64,000 nt of DNA, taken from assembly GCF_005080965.1 (NCBI RefSeq), contig NZ_CP034867.1:124001-188000 (forward strand), given 5' to 3'. Made by a program: the position numbers and the translations under genes. Shown piece after piece: positions 53,112-63,683 of this stretch (position 1 is the first letter of the stretch; each line of letters opens with the position of its first letter). The notes under the pieces are model-generated. The model was not told where the DNA came from. It ran no database searches and saw nothing but the letters and a program-made list of their open reading frames with translations. Source of the DNA: Buchnera aphidicola (Macrosiphum gaurae). GTDB lineage: Bacteria > Pseudomonadota > Gammaproteobacteria > Enterobacterales > Enterobacteriaceae.

Positions 53112-54629
53112 ATGTTACTCTCTTTGTTAATTATCATTCCATTTTTTAGTAGTTTTTTTTCTTTTTTCTCTTATAGACTGCATAAAAATTTTCCTCGTTG
53201 GATTGCATTATCGGGAATAATTCTCACATTATTAATTGTCATTCAAATATTTATTCAAGAAGATGGTAATTTTTTTCAAAAAAGACATGATTTTCACTGG
53301 GATCATCAATTAATTATACCTTGGATATCAAGGTTTGGCATTGAATTTAACATTGCAATTGATGGTTTTTCTATCATCATGCTTATTTTCGCTTCTGTTT
53401 TATCGATAATAGCAGTTTTATGTTCATGGCATGAAATAAAAAAAAACGAAGGATTTTTTTATTTTAATTTCATGCTTGTTTTAACTTGTATTATTGGTGT
53501 TTTTATTTCTTGTGATCTATTTTTATTTTTTTGTTTTTGGGAAATCATGTTACTTCCAATGTATTTTTTAATTGCATTATGGAGTGATCAAACTGAAAAA
53601 AATAAAAATTTTCTTGCCGCTAACAAGTTTTTTTTATATGGACAAGTTTCTGGCTTAATACTCTTATCGTCTATTTTATTATTAGTTTTTAGTTATTATC
53701 AAAGTACTAATATATTAACTTTCAATTATAATTTATTGCTTGATACACCAATTAATCGATATATAGAATATATAGTTATGATAGGTTTTTTCTTATCATT
53801 TGCTATAAAAATGCCTATTGTTCCATTTCATGGATGGTTACCAGATATACATTCCCAATCAATTTCTTGTGGTTCAGTAGAAATTATTGGTGTTTTGCTA
53901 AAAACTGCTCCTTATGCTCTTTTACGATATAATTTAGTTTTATTTCCCCATTCAACAGAAAAGTTTTCTTTCATTGCGATGTTTTTAGGTCTGCTGAGTA
54001 TTTTTTATGGAGCTTGGCTTGCTTTTTCTCAAACTAACATAAAACGATTCATTGCTTATTCTTCTATTTCTCATATGGGTTTAATTTTAATAGCTATTTA
54101 TAGCAATAATGAAATAGCACTTCAAGGAGTAGTTGTTCAGATGTTATCAAATAGTTTGACTACTGCTGCTTTATGTATTTTATCTGGTCAAATCTATAGA
54201 CGTTTTCAAACTCAAGATATGAAAGAAATGGGGGGTTTGTGGTCTTGTCTTTATTGGATTCCAGGTTTTTCTTTGTTTTTTTCCCTTGCAAATTTAGGAA
54301 TTCCTGGAACAGGAAATTTTATTGGTGAATTTTTAATTTTGTCCGGCGTATTTCAATTTTTTCCATTTGTTTCTATATTAGCAACAATAGGTATTGTTTT
54401 TTCTTCTATTTATTCTTTGAACATGATTCAAAAAATTTTTTATGGTCCATACAAAAAAAAATTTTCAAATTTTTTTATAAAAAAACAAGAATTATGGATA
54501 ATAATAGTATTGATATTTATGTTAGTTTTTTTAGGTTTATATCCACAAAAAATTATAGATCTTTCATATAATTTTATACACAATATTGAAAAAGAATTTA
54601 ATAATTCTCTTCTAAAAATAAGGTTGTAA
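53112..54629 (+). CDS. nuoM: NADH-quinone oxidoreductase subunit M
   Basis: Antiporter-like proton-pumping subunit. I start at the ATG at 53112 (MLLSLLIIIPFF), which equals E. coli MLLPWLILIPFI, has AGGA upstream and gives 505 residues (E. coli 509); a GTG eight codons earlier only extends the frame. The conserved Glu of CFWEIMLLPMYFLIALW and Lys of AIKMPIVPFHGWLPD are present. Confidence 0.96.
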   Translation: MLLSLLIIIPFFSSFFSFFSYRLHKNFPRWIALSGIILTLLIVIQIFIQEDGNFFQKRHDFHWDHQLIIPWISRFGIEFNIAIDGFSIIMLIFASVLSIIAVLCSWHEIKKNEGFFYFNFMLVLTCIIGVFISCDLFLFFCFWEIMLLPMYFLIALWSDQTEKNKNFLAANKFFLYGQVSGLILLSSILLLVFSYYQSTNILTFNYNLLLDTPINRYIEYIVMIGFFLSFAIKMPIVPFHGWLPDIHSQSISCGSVEIIGVLLKTAPYALLRYNLVLFPHSTEKFSFIAMFLGLLSIFYGAWLAFSQTNIKRFIAYSSISHMGLILIAIYSNNEIALQGVVVQMLSNSLTTAALCILSGQIYRRFQTQDMKEMGGLWSCLYWIPGFSLFFSLANLGIPGTGNFIGEFLILSGVFQFFPFVSILATIGIVFSSIYSLNMIQKIFYGPYKKKFSNFFIKKQELWIIIVLIFMLVFLGLYPQKIIDLSYNFIHNIEKEFNNSLLKIRL

Positions 54630-54635
54630 TCAATA

Positions 54636-56099
54636 ATGACAATAAACTTACAACAATTAACAGCATTACTTCCTTTGTTGATTATAATATTCACTGCATT
54701 AACAGTCATGTTATCTATTTCTTATAATCGAAATCATTTCTTTATTGCTGTTTTTAGTATATTAGGTTTTATATCTGCATTTTGTTCTCTATATTTATTG
54801 ACTAAGATTGTTCCTATAGACATAACTTTTCTATTTTATATTGATAGTTATTCTATTTTATATATTGGAATGATTATGATTTCTAGTTTGTGTACATGTA
54901 TTTTCGCATATCCATGGTTGTTAAAATATCCGTTTAATAAAGAAGAATTTTATTTGTTAATAATAATTTCAAATTTAGGCGCCATTTCATTAATTATATC
55001 AAATCATATGGCGGCATTTTTTATTAGTACTGAACTTATATCTTTACCAATTTTTGGTTTAATTGCTTATTCTAGTTATCAAAAACATTCTTTAGAAGCT
55101 TCATTCAAATACATTATTTTATCTGGTATTTCATCTAGTTTTTTACTGCTTGGAATTGCATGGATTTATTCTATTTCTGGAAGTCTTGATTTTTTATCAA
55201 TACATCAAGTTTTTGATATTGTTTCTAAAAATGAAAAACTAGTAGTTTTATTTGGTACTTGTATGGTTCTTGTATCTTTATTTTTTAAATTATCAATTGT
55301 ACCATTTCATTTATGGACTCCTGATATTTATCAAGGAACACCTACATCGGTATTATCTTTTTTTTCCACTACCAGTAAAATTGCTGTTTTTATTGGATTA
55401 TTACACTTTTTTTTACGTATCTCTAATTTTAATAGTGAAACATTACATTTTATATTATTATTAATTACTATTTTTTCTATAGTAATTGGTAACTTAATGG
55501 CTCTTTTCCAGAAAAATATTAAAAGATTTTTTGGATATACATCAATATCTCAATTAGGATATCTTTTAATAGTATTATTTACATCTAAGAAGAATCATTT
55601 ATTTTCTTTAGAAGCTAGTACAATATATTTGTGTAGTTATTTATTCAGCAATATAGCATGTTTTGGTATTATTAATTTAATTTCAAATTCAGATAAAAAA
55701 TATAATATTGATTCATCAATACATTTATATCAAGGACTATTTTGGTCACAACCACTTTTATCTACTATATTTACTTTATCACTCCTTTCTTTAGCAGGTA
55801 TTCCAATGACTTTAGGGTTTATTGGAAAATTTTATATTTTATCAATTATTATGCAAGAACATTTATGGATAATAGGTTTTTCTTTTCTGATTGGAACTGT
55901 TTTAGGTTTATATTGTTATTTAAGAATGATTCTGAATTTGTATTTAAAGCAAAAGAAATTATTTCAAATAGATTCGAAAATATATAAAAATTGGTTTTAT
56001 ACTCCTTCCGGAGTAGTAATATGTATTTCAGGAATAATATTATTAATATTAGGGATATATCCAAGTCCATTAATTAGCTTGATGAAATTAACTATATAA
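54636..56099 (+). CDS. nuoN: NADH-quinone oxidoreductase subunit N
   Basis: Third antiporter-like subunit, 487 residues (E. coli 485), last gene of the operon and six bases after nuoM. The conserved Lys region KLSIVPFHLWTPDIYQGTP and QKNIKRFFGYTSISQLGYL are intact. No strong terminator is seen directly after the stop; the following 766 bases have no gene. Confidence 0.96.
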   Translation: MTINLQQLTALLPLLIIIFTALTVMLSISYNRNHFFIAVFSILGFISAFCSLYLLTKIVPIDITFLFYIDSYSILYIGMIMISSLCTCIFAYPWLLKYPFNKEEFYLLIIISNLGAISLIISNHMAAFFISTELISLPIFGLIAYSSYQKHSLEASFKYIILSGISSSFLLLGIAWIYSISGSLDFLSIHQVFDIVSKNEKLVVLFGTCMVLVSLFFKLSIVPFHLWTPDIYQGTPTSVLSFFSTTSKIAVFIGLLHFFLRISNFNSETLHFILLLITIFSIVIGNLMALFQKNIKRFFGYTSISQLGYLLIVLFTSKKNHLFSLEASTIYLCSYLFSNIACFGIINLISNSDKKYNIDSSIHLYQGLFWSQPLLSTIFTLSLLSLAGIPMTLGFIGKFYILSIIMQEHLWIIGFSFLIGTVLGLYCYLRMILNLYLKQKKLFQIDSKIYKNWFYTPSGVVICISGIILLILGIYPSPLISLMKLTI

Positions 56100-56865
56100 T
56101 ATTCATTTTTAAAATACGTGTAAATATTATATTGTCAAAATTGTTACTGATAAAAAAGATATGTTTAGAATATAGTTTTTCATATTTCGTAACTTTAGAG
56201 TATTTTTTCTCATTTTTGATAACATATAAAGTATATAATTGTATTTATAAGAAAAAAATTAATAATATTTAAAGTATTATTTTCTTTATGATTTTTTTTA
56301 GTTTTTTTATCTTGATTATTTTTTCATTATTGTGGCATATGGTTTTGTAAAATGAAGTTAGTAAAATTTCTAATTCAAAAGTTATATTATTTTCTATTAG
56401 TTATTCATTAGAAACATTGTTTTTAATAAATAATGTTCTTATGACGTTTTATTTTTTAAATTTTAAAACATTAATAAATTTTTAAAAATATTATTGTCTG
56501 TTTAGTATATAAAAAAAATTAGTACTACGTTCTATAATAATTTTTTTTACCATATTTTCTGTATTATTTTTTCTATATTGTATTTCGATTAAATATGTTT
56601 TTTCATATCTATTATTATTATAAAAAAACATTAAAATTAAATATAGATTACTAGTTTTTTAATTTTTATTTTTATAAAAATAATGCTTGAGAAATTCTGA
56701 AATATTAAAAACTTTATAATAATATTAATTGTTATAATAATAACATCTATAATTAGTAGCATTCCGTATTATAAAAAATATTAATATATTAATATTTTTA
56801 CTCAACGATATAGTTATACATAAAAATTTTCAATTTTATTTGATATAAAAGATGCTAAAAGCGAT
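56100..56865 (+). other. Long AT-rich spacer between nuoN and folC
   Basis: About 766 bases with no convincing gene in six frames. Two very short ATG frames occur (near 56288, mostly Phe/Ile/Leu, 21 codons; and near 56351, 19 codons), neither with a ribosome binding site nor family resemblance. I looked for fragments of accD, which precedes folC in E. coli, and found none. A perfect 26-base palindrome lies near the right end. The folC promoter must lie here. Confidence 0.6.
56774..56799. repeat. Perfect 26-base A/T palindrome
   Basis: The half-site AAAAATATTAATA is followed directly by its exact complement, so the element is symmetric about 56786/56787. It consists only of A and T and lies 67 bases before the folC ATG. 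It could be a chance product of extreme base composition, a protein-binding site, or a weak bidirectional terminator. Confidence 0.5.
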
Positions 56866-58107
56866 ATGTTTAATAAAAATTATTCTTTATCTATGTGGCT
56901 TAAATATTTAGAAAAATCAGATAGAAAAATAATATATGATCTTTCTGAAATAAAGTCTCTTGCAAAAAAGTTAGATGTATTAGATTCAAAAGCTTTTATT
57001 TTTACTGTTGCAGGGACTAATGGAAAAGGAACAACTTGCGCGATGTTGGAAAGATTACTATTAAATGCAGGTTATCAAGTAGGATTATACACTTCTCCTC
57101 ATCTTATAAAATTTATCGAAAGAATACGGATTAATGGATTTTTTCTCAATGAAGAAGATTATATCTCCGCCTTTCAGAATGTAGAATCAGAAAGAAATGG
57201 TATTTTACTAACTTATTTTGAATTTATTACACTTGCTGCATTGATTTTATTTAAAAGATATTCATTAGATATTCTTATATTAGAAGTAGGATTAGGAGGT
57301 AGATTAGATGCTACCAATATTGTAGATTCTGATATATCTATAATAACTAATATAGGTATAGATCATACTTCTTTTTTAGGAACTGATCGTGCAAGCATTG
57401 CGCGTGAAAAATCTGGTATTTTTAGAAAAAATAAAATTTCTGTAATCGGCGAGGTAAATATTCCTGATTCTATGTATCAAATAGCTAAAGAAAAAAAAAC
57501 AATATTAAAAAAAAATAATGTAGATTGGTCCTGGGAAAAACAAGATTGTTATTGGAATTTTTTTCATTCAGATATTAAGTTATATAATTTGCCTATTACT
57601 CAAATACCATTATCAAATGCAGCTATTGCATTAGCTGCTCTTTATTATTCAGGTATTAAAATTGATGAAAAAATTATAAGAGAATCTATTTCTAATGTTC
57701 AATTGTTAGGTAGATTTCAGATAATTTCTACTCGTCCTTACATTATTATTGATGTAGCTCATAATCCTGATGCTGCTTTTTATTTATCTAAAAAAATAGA
57801 TGAAATTGATATAAAAGGGAAAATATATGCAGTAGTAGGTATATTAAACGATAAAGATATTTCAGGTATTATCAATCCTTTAAAAAGTAAAATTCATTAT
57901 TGGTTTGCTGCACCTTTAAAAACAATTCGGACTGCCACTAAAAAGCAATTAAAAGATATTTTTCCCATTTATAATACATCTGTTTTAAATGATATTAATG
58001 AAGCTTATAAAAAAGCGTTGATATTAGCAAAAAAACAAGATGCTATTATAGTGTTCGGTTCTTTTTGGACTGTTTCAGAATTTCTTTCTTTAAATATACA
58101 AGTTTAA
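56866..58107 (+). CDS. folC: Bifunctional folylpolyglutamate / dihydrofolate synthase
   Basis: Adds glutamate to dihydropteroate and to folates. A Mur-ligase-type protein of 413 residues (E. coli 422) with the P-loop TVAGTNGKGTTCAMLERLL, GLYTSPHL, LEVGLGGRLDATN and the C-terminal VDVAHNPDAA. Works with folA in the folate pathway. cvpA follows after 21 bases; dedD, between them in E. coli, is missing. Confidence 0.96.
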   Translation: MFNKNYSLSMWLKYLEKSDRKIIYDLSEIKSLAKKLDVLDSKAFIFTVAGTNGKGTTCAMLERLLLNAGYQVGLYTSPHLIKFIERIRINGFFLNEEDYISAFQNVESERNGILLTYFEFITLAALILFKRYSLDILILEVGLGGRLDATNIVDSDISIITNIGIDHTSFLGTDRASIAREKSGIFRKNKISVIGEVNIPDSMYQIAKEKKTILKKNNVDWSWEKQDCYWNFFHSDIKLYNLPITQIPLSNAAIALAALYYSGIKIDEKIIRESISNVQLLGRFQIISTRPYIIIDVAHNPDAAFYLSKKIDEIDIKGKIYAVVGILNDKDISGIINPLKSKIHYWFAAPLKTIRTATKKQLKDIFPIYNTSVLNDINEAYKKALILAKKQDAIIVFGSFWTVSEFLSLNIQV

Positions 58108-58128
58108 GTAACATAATAGATAAAAAAT

Positions 58129-58613
58129 ATGGTTTTGGAAAAATCTATGTTTCTACTAGATTATATTATTATTGCTACTGTTATTGTTTCGGTTTTTTTT
58201 GGCTTGTTACGTGGTTTTTGTCAAGAAGTATTCTCCGTTTTTTTTTGGTTTTTTAATTTTTATTTTTTTAATAAATATAATTATTTTAGTTCTTTTTTTA
58301 AAAATGCAATTCAAAATGTTTTTTTAAAAGATAAGATTTTAATATTCGTTATGATTATTTTTTTTTTGTTATAAGATATATTTTAAATTTTTTTATGAAA
58401 AAAATTATTAAAAAAATTAAATTGTCTTATTATAATATTATTTTAGGAGGGTTTTTTGGAGTATTGCGTAGTATATTATTGATATTTTTGTTTCTTTTTA
58501 TTTTTAATTATTTTAATCAGAACGGTTATATATATTATATACATCATTCTATGCTAATCTCTATTCTTGTAATGTTTAAAAAGTATTTTTTATTATTTTT
58601 CAGTTTGTTTTAA
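58129..58613 (+). pseudogene. cvpA: cvpA, frameshifted at a T10 run (possibly rescued by slippage)
   Basis: CvpA is a small four-helix inner-membrane protein needed for colicin V production and envelope stress tolerance. Here two frames together cover the family: the first (58129-58374, LDYIIIATVIVSVFFGLLRGF) matches E. coli IDYAIIAVIAFSSLVSLIRGF, the second (to 58613, containing ILGGFFGVLRSILLI) matches RVLGVCFGALRGVLIV. They meet at ten T (58358-58367); with 11 T the frames join and read VIRYILNFFMKKIIKK against E. coli VGAIVNFVIGQLVEK. The likely start is the ATG at 58147 (MFLLDYIII, like MVWIDYAII). The intact second half suggests a recent shift or slippage rescue. Confidence 0.8.
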
Positions 58614-58660
58614 AAACTAAGCACATTATTCATATTAGCATAAAATTATAGTGTGCTTAG
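58612..58660 (-). terminator. Rho-independent terminator of prs
   Basis: CTAAGCACA (58617-58625) pairs perfectly with TGTGCTTAG (58652-58660), a nine-base-pair stem with a 26-base loop. On the minus strand the stem is followed directly by five T (complement of 58612-58616), so it fits termination of prs, 28 bases after its stop. It sits just after the cvpA stop on the other strand. Confidence 0.7.
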
Positions 58661-58687
58661 AATTGCAGAGGTTTTAATAAAGTACAT

Positions 58688-59635
58688 TTAATGTTCAAAC
58701 ATAGCAGAAATAGATTCTTCATTACTAATACGTCTTATTGCTTCTGCTAACATGCCTGCTAAGGTTAGTGTTCGTACATTTGGTAGTAATTCAATTTTTT
58801 TTGATAATGGAATAGTATCACATACAACAACTTCATCAATAACAGAATTTTTTAAGTTTATTGATGCGTCACCAGAAAAAACCGGATGTGTTGCATACGC
58901 AAAAACTCTTTTTGCTCCTCTTTCTTTAAGTGCTTCTGCGGCTTTACAAAGAGTACCCCCTGTATCTATCATATCATCTACTAAAATACAATCACGATTA
59001 GCTACATCCCCAATAATATGCATAATTTGAGATACATTAGCACGAGGTCTTCTTTTATCGATAATTGCCATGTCAGTATCATACAGAAGTTTAGCAATTG
59101 CTCTAGCTCTCACTACCCCGCCAATATCAGGAGATACAACAATTGGATTTTTTAGTTCTCTTTGGAGCATATCTTCTAAAAGAATTAAACTACCAAAAAC
59201 ATTATCGACAGGAACATCAAAAAAACCTTGTATTTGTTCTGCATGAAGATCTACTGTTAATACACGATCTACTCCAATACTGGATAGAAAGTCAGCTACT
59301 ACTTTTGCTGTTATAGGAACTCGTGCTGATCTAACTCTACGGTCTTGACGAGCATATCCAAAATATGGTATTACTGCAGTAATCCTACCAGCAGAAGCTC
59401 TTCTTAAAGCATCTACCATTACAACTAATTCCATGATGTTATCATTGGTAGGCGAACAAGTAGACTGAATGATAAAAACATCCCCACCTCTTACATTCTC
59501 ATTTATTTGAACACTTATTTCACCATCACTAAATCGGCCTACAGATGCTTTTCCTAAATTAATATATAATCGATTTGCGATAAATTTTGCTAGTTTGGGA
59601 ATAGAATTTCCAGAAAAAAGTTTCATTTCAGGCAT
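58688..59635 (-). CDS. prs: Ribose-phosphate pyrophosphokinase
   Basis: Makes PRPP from ribose 5-phosphate and ATP for nucleotide, histidine, tryptophan and NAD synthesis. Exactly 315 residues as in E. coli. The ATP and ribose phosphate sites ([25 protein letters not shown]) and the PRPP signature ([15 protein letters not shown]) are intact. It lies 65 bases downstream of ispE on the same strand, as in E. coli. Confidence 0.97.
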   Translation of the reverse strand: MPEMKLFSGNSIPKLAKFIANRLYINLGKASVGRFSDGEISVQINENVRGGDVFIIQSTCSPTNDNIMELVVMVDALRRASAGRITAVIPYFGYARQDRRVRSARVPITAKVVADFLSSIGVDRVLTVDLHAEQIQGFFDVPVDNVFGSLILLEDMLQRELKNPIVVSPDIGGVVRARAIAKLLYDTDMAIIDKRRPRANVSQIMHIIGDVANRDCILVDDMIDTGGTLCKAAEALKERGAKRVFAYATHPVFSGDASINLKNSVIDEVVVCDTIPLSKKIELLPNVRTLTLAGMLAEAIRRISNEESISAMFEH

Positions 59636-59700
59636 AAAGAACCTTTTTTGTTTTGAATTAGTAATCTTTTACATATTTAATTACAAAATATATTTTTTAT

Positions 59701-60573
59701 TTAATATATATATTTTTTTTTATGAAGAGTTTTATGTAATGGTGAAATATTAACACTTTTTGCTATAAATCCTTGCATATTTTTAGGTAATAAAGAAAAA
59801 ATTTTTTCTGCAGATTTCTTATTATTAAATTCAGAGAAAACGCAAGAACCTGTTCCAGTCATCCGTGAAGGGGCATGTGAAGATAACATGGAAATTAATT
59901 TTTTTATTTTAGTGAATTTTTTTTTCGCTATATTTTCAAAATCGTTCCTAAATGGTAGCATTAATAATGCTTGAATTGATTTTTTAGGTTTATCCTTTTT
60001 TAATAATGGACTAGAAAACATCTTTTTTGTTGAAATATGAATATGAGGATATACAACTAAATACCATTTTTCTTCTCGTATAACAGGAGATAATATATCT
60101 CCTATTCCTTCAATAATAGCTGTTTTGCCTGCAATAAAACCAGGTACATCTGCTCCTATTTTAACACTTAATAAGGCTAGTTCTTTTAATGTATATTTTG
60201 TATTCCATAACTTGTTTAAAACAATTAAAGTAGTTGCAGCATTAGACGAACCTCCACCTAGTCCACTTCCTATAGGTATTTTCTTTTTTAGAATTATTTT
60301 TGCTCCATAACTAAAATTACGTAATTTTCCATCAAATAGTGCTTTTTCTTTTAGTAAATTAGCAGCGATAATAATACTATTTTTTACATTTAGAAGGTTT
60401 TTTTTTTCGGTAAACAATTGAATACAACCTGTTTTATTAGCAATTATTTTCAATGTATCACCATAATTGAGAAATTGAAATAATGTTTGTATATCATGAT
60501 ACCCATCTTTACGCATTCCTGTTACATAAAGAAATAGATTAATTTTTGCAGGAGATAACCATGTATGAATCAT
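59701..60573 (-). CDS. ispE: 4-diphosphocytidyl-2-C-methyl-D-erythritol kinase
   Basis: GHMP kinase of the MEP isoprenoid pathway. The start WLSPAKINLFLYVTG, the ATP loop PIGSGLGGGSSNAATTL and the C-terminal MTGTGSCVFSEF are characteristic. Length 290 against 283. In E. coli lolB precedes ispE and hemA precedes prfA; here both are gone, and ispE and prfA are divergent across a 234-base spacer. Confidence 0.95.
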   Translation of the reverse strand: MIHTWLSPAKINLFLYVTGMRKDGYHDIQTLFQFLNYGDTLKIIANKTGCIQLFTEKKNLLNVKNSIIIAANLLKEKALFDGKLRNFSYGAKIILKKKIPIGSGLGGGSSNAATTLIVLNKLWNTKYTLKELALLSVKIGADVPGFIAGKTAIIEGIGDILSPVIREEKWYLVVYPHIHISTKKMFSSPLLKKDKPKKSIQALLMLPFRNDFENIAKKKFTKIKKLISMLSSHAPSRMTGTGSCVFSEFNNKKSAEKIFSLLPKNMQGFIAKSVNISPLHKTLHKKKYIY

Positions 60574-60807
60574 TTGAAGTTTTATTTATTAATTTAAAAT
60601 ATTTTTTTATATTAGTTTTTATTAAAATTACATGAAAAAATTTAAAATGATATACTTGTTCTAGTATAGATATTTTAATTTTTATCGTTTTTAAAATTTA
60701 TTAAATAAAAAAATATTTTTTATAATTTTAATAATATTAATAATACATTATTTGATATTAATTAAAAATTATTTTTAAAATATTCTGTCTAACAGAAGAA
60801 GGATTTT

Positions 60808-61893
60808 ATGAATAATTCTATTTTAAACAAATTAAAATCTTTACGAGATCGTTATCAAGAAATTGAACTAATGTTAACTCAGAAAAAGATTATATCCGAT
60901 CGAGATAACTTAAAAAGTTTATCTAAAGAATATTTAAAACTTTCTAAAATTATAAAATGTTTTGTTCAATGGGAACAATTAGAAGATGAGATTAAGAATG
61001 TTAATGTTTTATTAAAGGATATAGAAATTCAAGACATAGCTGAAGAAGAATTATTTCTTTTTAATAAAAAAAAGAAAAAATTAGAAAAAAAAATTAGTCA
61101 ATTATTATTACCTGAAGATCCTAATGACGAACATAGTTGTTTTATTGAAATTAGATCAGCAACAGGTGGAGACGAATCTTCTATTTTTGCTGGCGAATTA
61201 TTTAGAATGTATTTTCGATACGCTGAATATCATTCATGGAAAGTAGACATAATGAATGTCAGTGAAAGTGAAAAAGGAGGATTTAAGGAAATCATTATAA
61301 AAATTACAGGGAAAGGTGCATGTGGTCGTTTAAAATTTGAATCAGGTGGTCATCGTGTACAAAGAGTCCCAGAAACAGAATCACAGGGGAGAATTCATAC
61401 ATCTACTTGTACTGTTGCAGTTATGCCAGTTATTCCTGAAACTGAAAAAGAAGAAATTAATCCTTCGGATTTAAAAATAGATACTTTTCGTTCTTCTGGT
61501 GCAGGAGGGCAACACGTTAATACAACTGATTCTGCTATTAGAATAACTCATATTCCTACTGGTAATGTAGTAGAATGTCAAGATGAACGTTCACAACATA
61601 AAAATAAAGCGAAAGCCTTGTCTATTTTATCAGCACGTATTTATGCCGCCCAATTAGAAAAAAAACATCAAGAAAAATCTTCTATGAGAAGAGTTTTGTT
61701 GGGAACAGGTCAACGATCAGATAGAAATAGAACATATAATTTTCCTCAAAATAGAATTACAGATCATAGAATTAATTTGACTATCTATAAATTAGATGAA
61801 GTGTTACAAGGAAAATTAGATTTGCTTATTGATCCAATAACTCAAGAACATCAAGCAGATATGCTTGCTTCTTTATCTCAATCAGAGCTATGA
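60808..61893 (+). CDS. prfA: Peptide chain release factor RF1
   Basis: Terminates translation at UAA and UAG. The 361 residues match E. coli (360). The GGQ motif is in [20 protein letters not shown], and the stop-codon-reading PxT motif is in [20 protein letters not shown]. The stop overlaps the prmC start by four bases (ATGA), keeping factor and modifying enzyme coupled. Confidence 0.97.
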   Translation: MNNSILNKLKSLRDRYQEIELMLTQKKIISDRDNLKSLSKEYLKLSKIIKCFVQWEQLEDEIKNVNVLLKDIEIQDIAEEELFLFNKKKKKLEKKISQLLLPEDPNDEHSCFIEIRSATGGDESSIFAGELFRMYFRYAEYHSWKVDIMNVSESEKGGFKEIIIKITGKGACGRLKFESGGHRVQRVPETESQGRIHTSTCTVAVMPVIPETEKEEINPSDLKIDTFRSSGAGGQHVNTTDSAIRITHIPTGNVVECQDERSQHKNKAKALSILSARIYAAQLEKKHQEKSSMRRVLLGTGQRSDRNRTYNFPQNRITDHRINLTIYKLDEVLQGKLDLLIDPITQEHQADMLASLSQSEL

Positions 61894-62723
61894 ATATTAA
61901 AAAATGGTTAGAAAAATCTATTAATAGATTATCTTCTGTTGATAATCCAAAATATGAATCTGAATTTTTATTGAGTTATGTTTCAAAATGCACACGTAGT
62001 TTTATTATTGGTTCTGATGATATCGAATTGACTCAGAAACAATATAAATATTTAAATTATTTAATTTATCGCAGATCTTTAGGAGAACCTATAGCTTATA
62101 TAATAAAAGAAAAAGAATTTTGGTCTTTGTCTTTATATGTTTCATATGATACTCTTATTCCAAGACCTGATACAGAAATTTTAGTAGAAAAAGTATTATC
62201 TAAAATTAAGAGTAGTTCTGTTTTAATTCTTGATTTAGGTACTGGATGCGGAGCTATTTCTTTAGCTTTAGCAAGTACATGTTCTAGTTGGAATGTTATT
62301 GGTATTGATAAATCAGAAAAAGCTCTTACAGTAGCTAGAATGAATGCAGCTAAATTAAATATTAAAAATGTTACTTTTTTTTGTAGTAATTGGTTTTCAA
62401 ATGTAAAAAATAAATTTAATATTATTGTAAGTAATCCACCATATATTAGTAAAAAAGAAATAAAATTTTTTAAAAAAGATATTTTTTTTGAGCCGTTGAA
62501 TGCTTTGATATCTGATGATAATGGATTATCAGATATCAAAAATATAGTAAAAAACGCAAAAAATTATTTATTTCATGGAGGTTGGTTATTAATAGAGCAT
62601 GGATGGAAACAAAAATTACAGGTACAAGATTTATTTAGACAATATAATTTTGTTGAAATAGAATCTTATCAAGATTATGGAGGCAACGATCGTGTGACAA
62701 TCGGTAAAAAATATGATAAATAA
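61890..62723 (+). CDS. prmC: Release factor glutamine methyltransferase
   Basis: Methylates the GGQ glutamine of RF1 and RF2 using SAM. The 277 residues equal the E. coli length. SAM motif [18 protein letters not shown] and catalytic NPPY in [13 protein letters not shown] are intact; the RPDTEILVE segment is typical. Overlaps prfA by four bases. Confidence 0.96.
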   Translation: MNIKKWLEKSINRLSSVDNPKYESEFLLSYVSKCTRSFIIGSDDIELTQKQYKYLNYLIYRRSLGEPIAYIIKEKEFWSLSLYVSYDTLIPRPDTEILVEKVLSKIKSSSVLILDLGTGCGAISLALASTCSSWNVIGIDKSEKALTVARMNAAKLNIKNVTFFCSNWFSNVKNKFNIIVSNPPYISKKEIKFFKKDIFFEPLNALISDDNGLSDIKNIVKNAKNYLFHGGWLLIEHGWKQKLQVQDLFRQYNFVEIESYQDYGGNDRVTIGKKYDK

Positions 62724-62867
62724 AATTTTATAAAATAAAAAAATGTTTTATTAACAAAAATAAAAAAAAATGTTATATTTTAATATAAAATATGTATTAA
62801 TTACATATAAAATTATACCATTTAAATTTATTTACTAATTTAAAAAAATACTACTATTACTAATAAT

Positions 62868-63677
62868 ATGAAAGCCATTTCTAATATTGATTTTTCTAAA
62901 TTATCACTTTTTGAATCTATTATTATTGCTTCTCAAGCTATTCGAGAAGATTTTCCTTCAAATTGTGTTCTATCTGAATTAAAAAATAGAATAAAAGAAG
63001 CCGAGTCTTATATTTCATCTGAAAATGAACCTGATCGACAATTAGAAAAATTATTGGAATTATTTTATATTCACTGGAACTTTGGTGGTGCAAGTGGTGT
63101 TTATAATCTTTCAGATGCACTATGGATTGATAATGTTCTTAAAACACGAAAAGGTACTGCAGTATCCTTAGGTATTCTTTTTTTACATATTGCTCAAGAA
63201 TTAAAATTGCCTTTAAATCCTGTTGTATTTCCTACTCAACTTATTTTAAGAGCAGATTGGATTAATAAGAAAAAATGGCTTATTAATCCTTTTAACGGAG
63301 AGATGTTAGATCAACATACATTAGAAGTCTGGTTAAAAGGCAATATTAGTCCCACGGCAGAATTATATGAAAATGATTTATACAAATCTGAATCTATTAC
63401 TGTTATCCGAAAAATGTTAGATACATTAAAATCCGCATTAATGGAAGAAAAAAAAATGGAATTAGCATTAAATGTTACTAATTTATTACTTAAAATTGAT
63501 CCGAATGATCCATATGAAATTCGTGATAGAGGTCTAATATATGCACAATTAGAATGTAATCATGTTGCTTTAACAGATTTAATCTATTTTGTAGAACATT
63601 GTCCTGAAGATCCAATTAGTGAAATAATTAAAATTCAAATTCATTCTATTGAACAAAAAAAAATTGTATTGCATTAA
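62868..63677 (+). CDS. sirB1: SirB1/YchA family protein (transglutaminase-like, TPR)
   Basis: The 269-residue product equals E. coli SirB1 (YchA) in length and matches strongly through GVYNLSDALWIDNVLKTRKG, VVFPTQLILRADW, LINPFNGEMLDQHTLEVWLKG (in part) and the C-terminal NDPYEIRDRGLIYAQLECNH. The first two thirds form the transglutaminase-like fold, the end a short TPR-like region. The function is not established. The E. coli order prfA-prmC-sirB2-sirB1 is kept minus sirB2. It converges on nadE with six bases between. Confidence 0.94.
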   Translation: MKAISNIDFSKLSLFESIIIASQAIREDFPSNCVLSELKNRIKEAESYISSENEPDRQLEKLLELFYIHWNFGGASGVYNLSDALWIDNVLKTRKGTAVSLGILFLHIAQELKLPLNPVVFPTQLILRADWINKKKWLINPFNGEMLDQHTLEVWLKGNISPTAELYENDLYKSESITVIRKMLDTLKSALMEEKKMELALNVTNLLLKIDPNDPYEIRDRGLIYAQLECNHVALTDLIYFVEHCPEDPISEIIKIQIHSIEQKKIVLH

Positions 63678-63683
63678 AATAAT

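Noticed and set aside
58395..58613. An independent 72-residue membrane protein after folC
   Set aside because: It is the second half of CvpA; the alignment continues upstream through the T10 frameshift.
62096..62539. 147-codon minus-strand frame inside prmC
   Set aside because: The longest antisense frame in the window, but it covers the conserved SAM and NPPY regions of prmC and matches no family I know.
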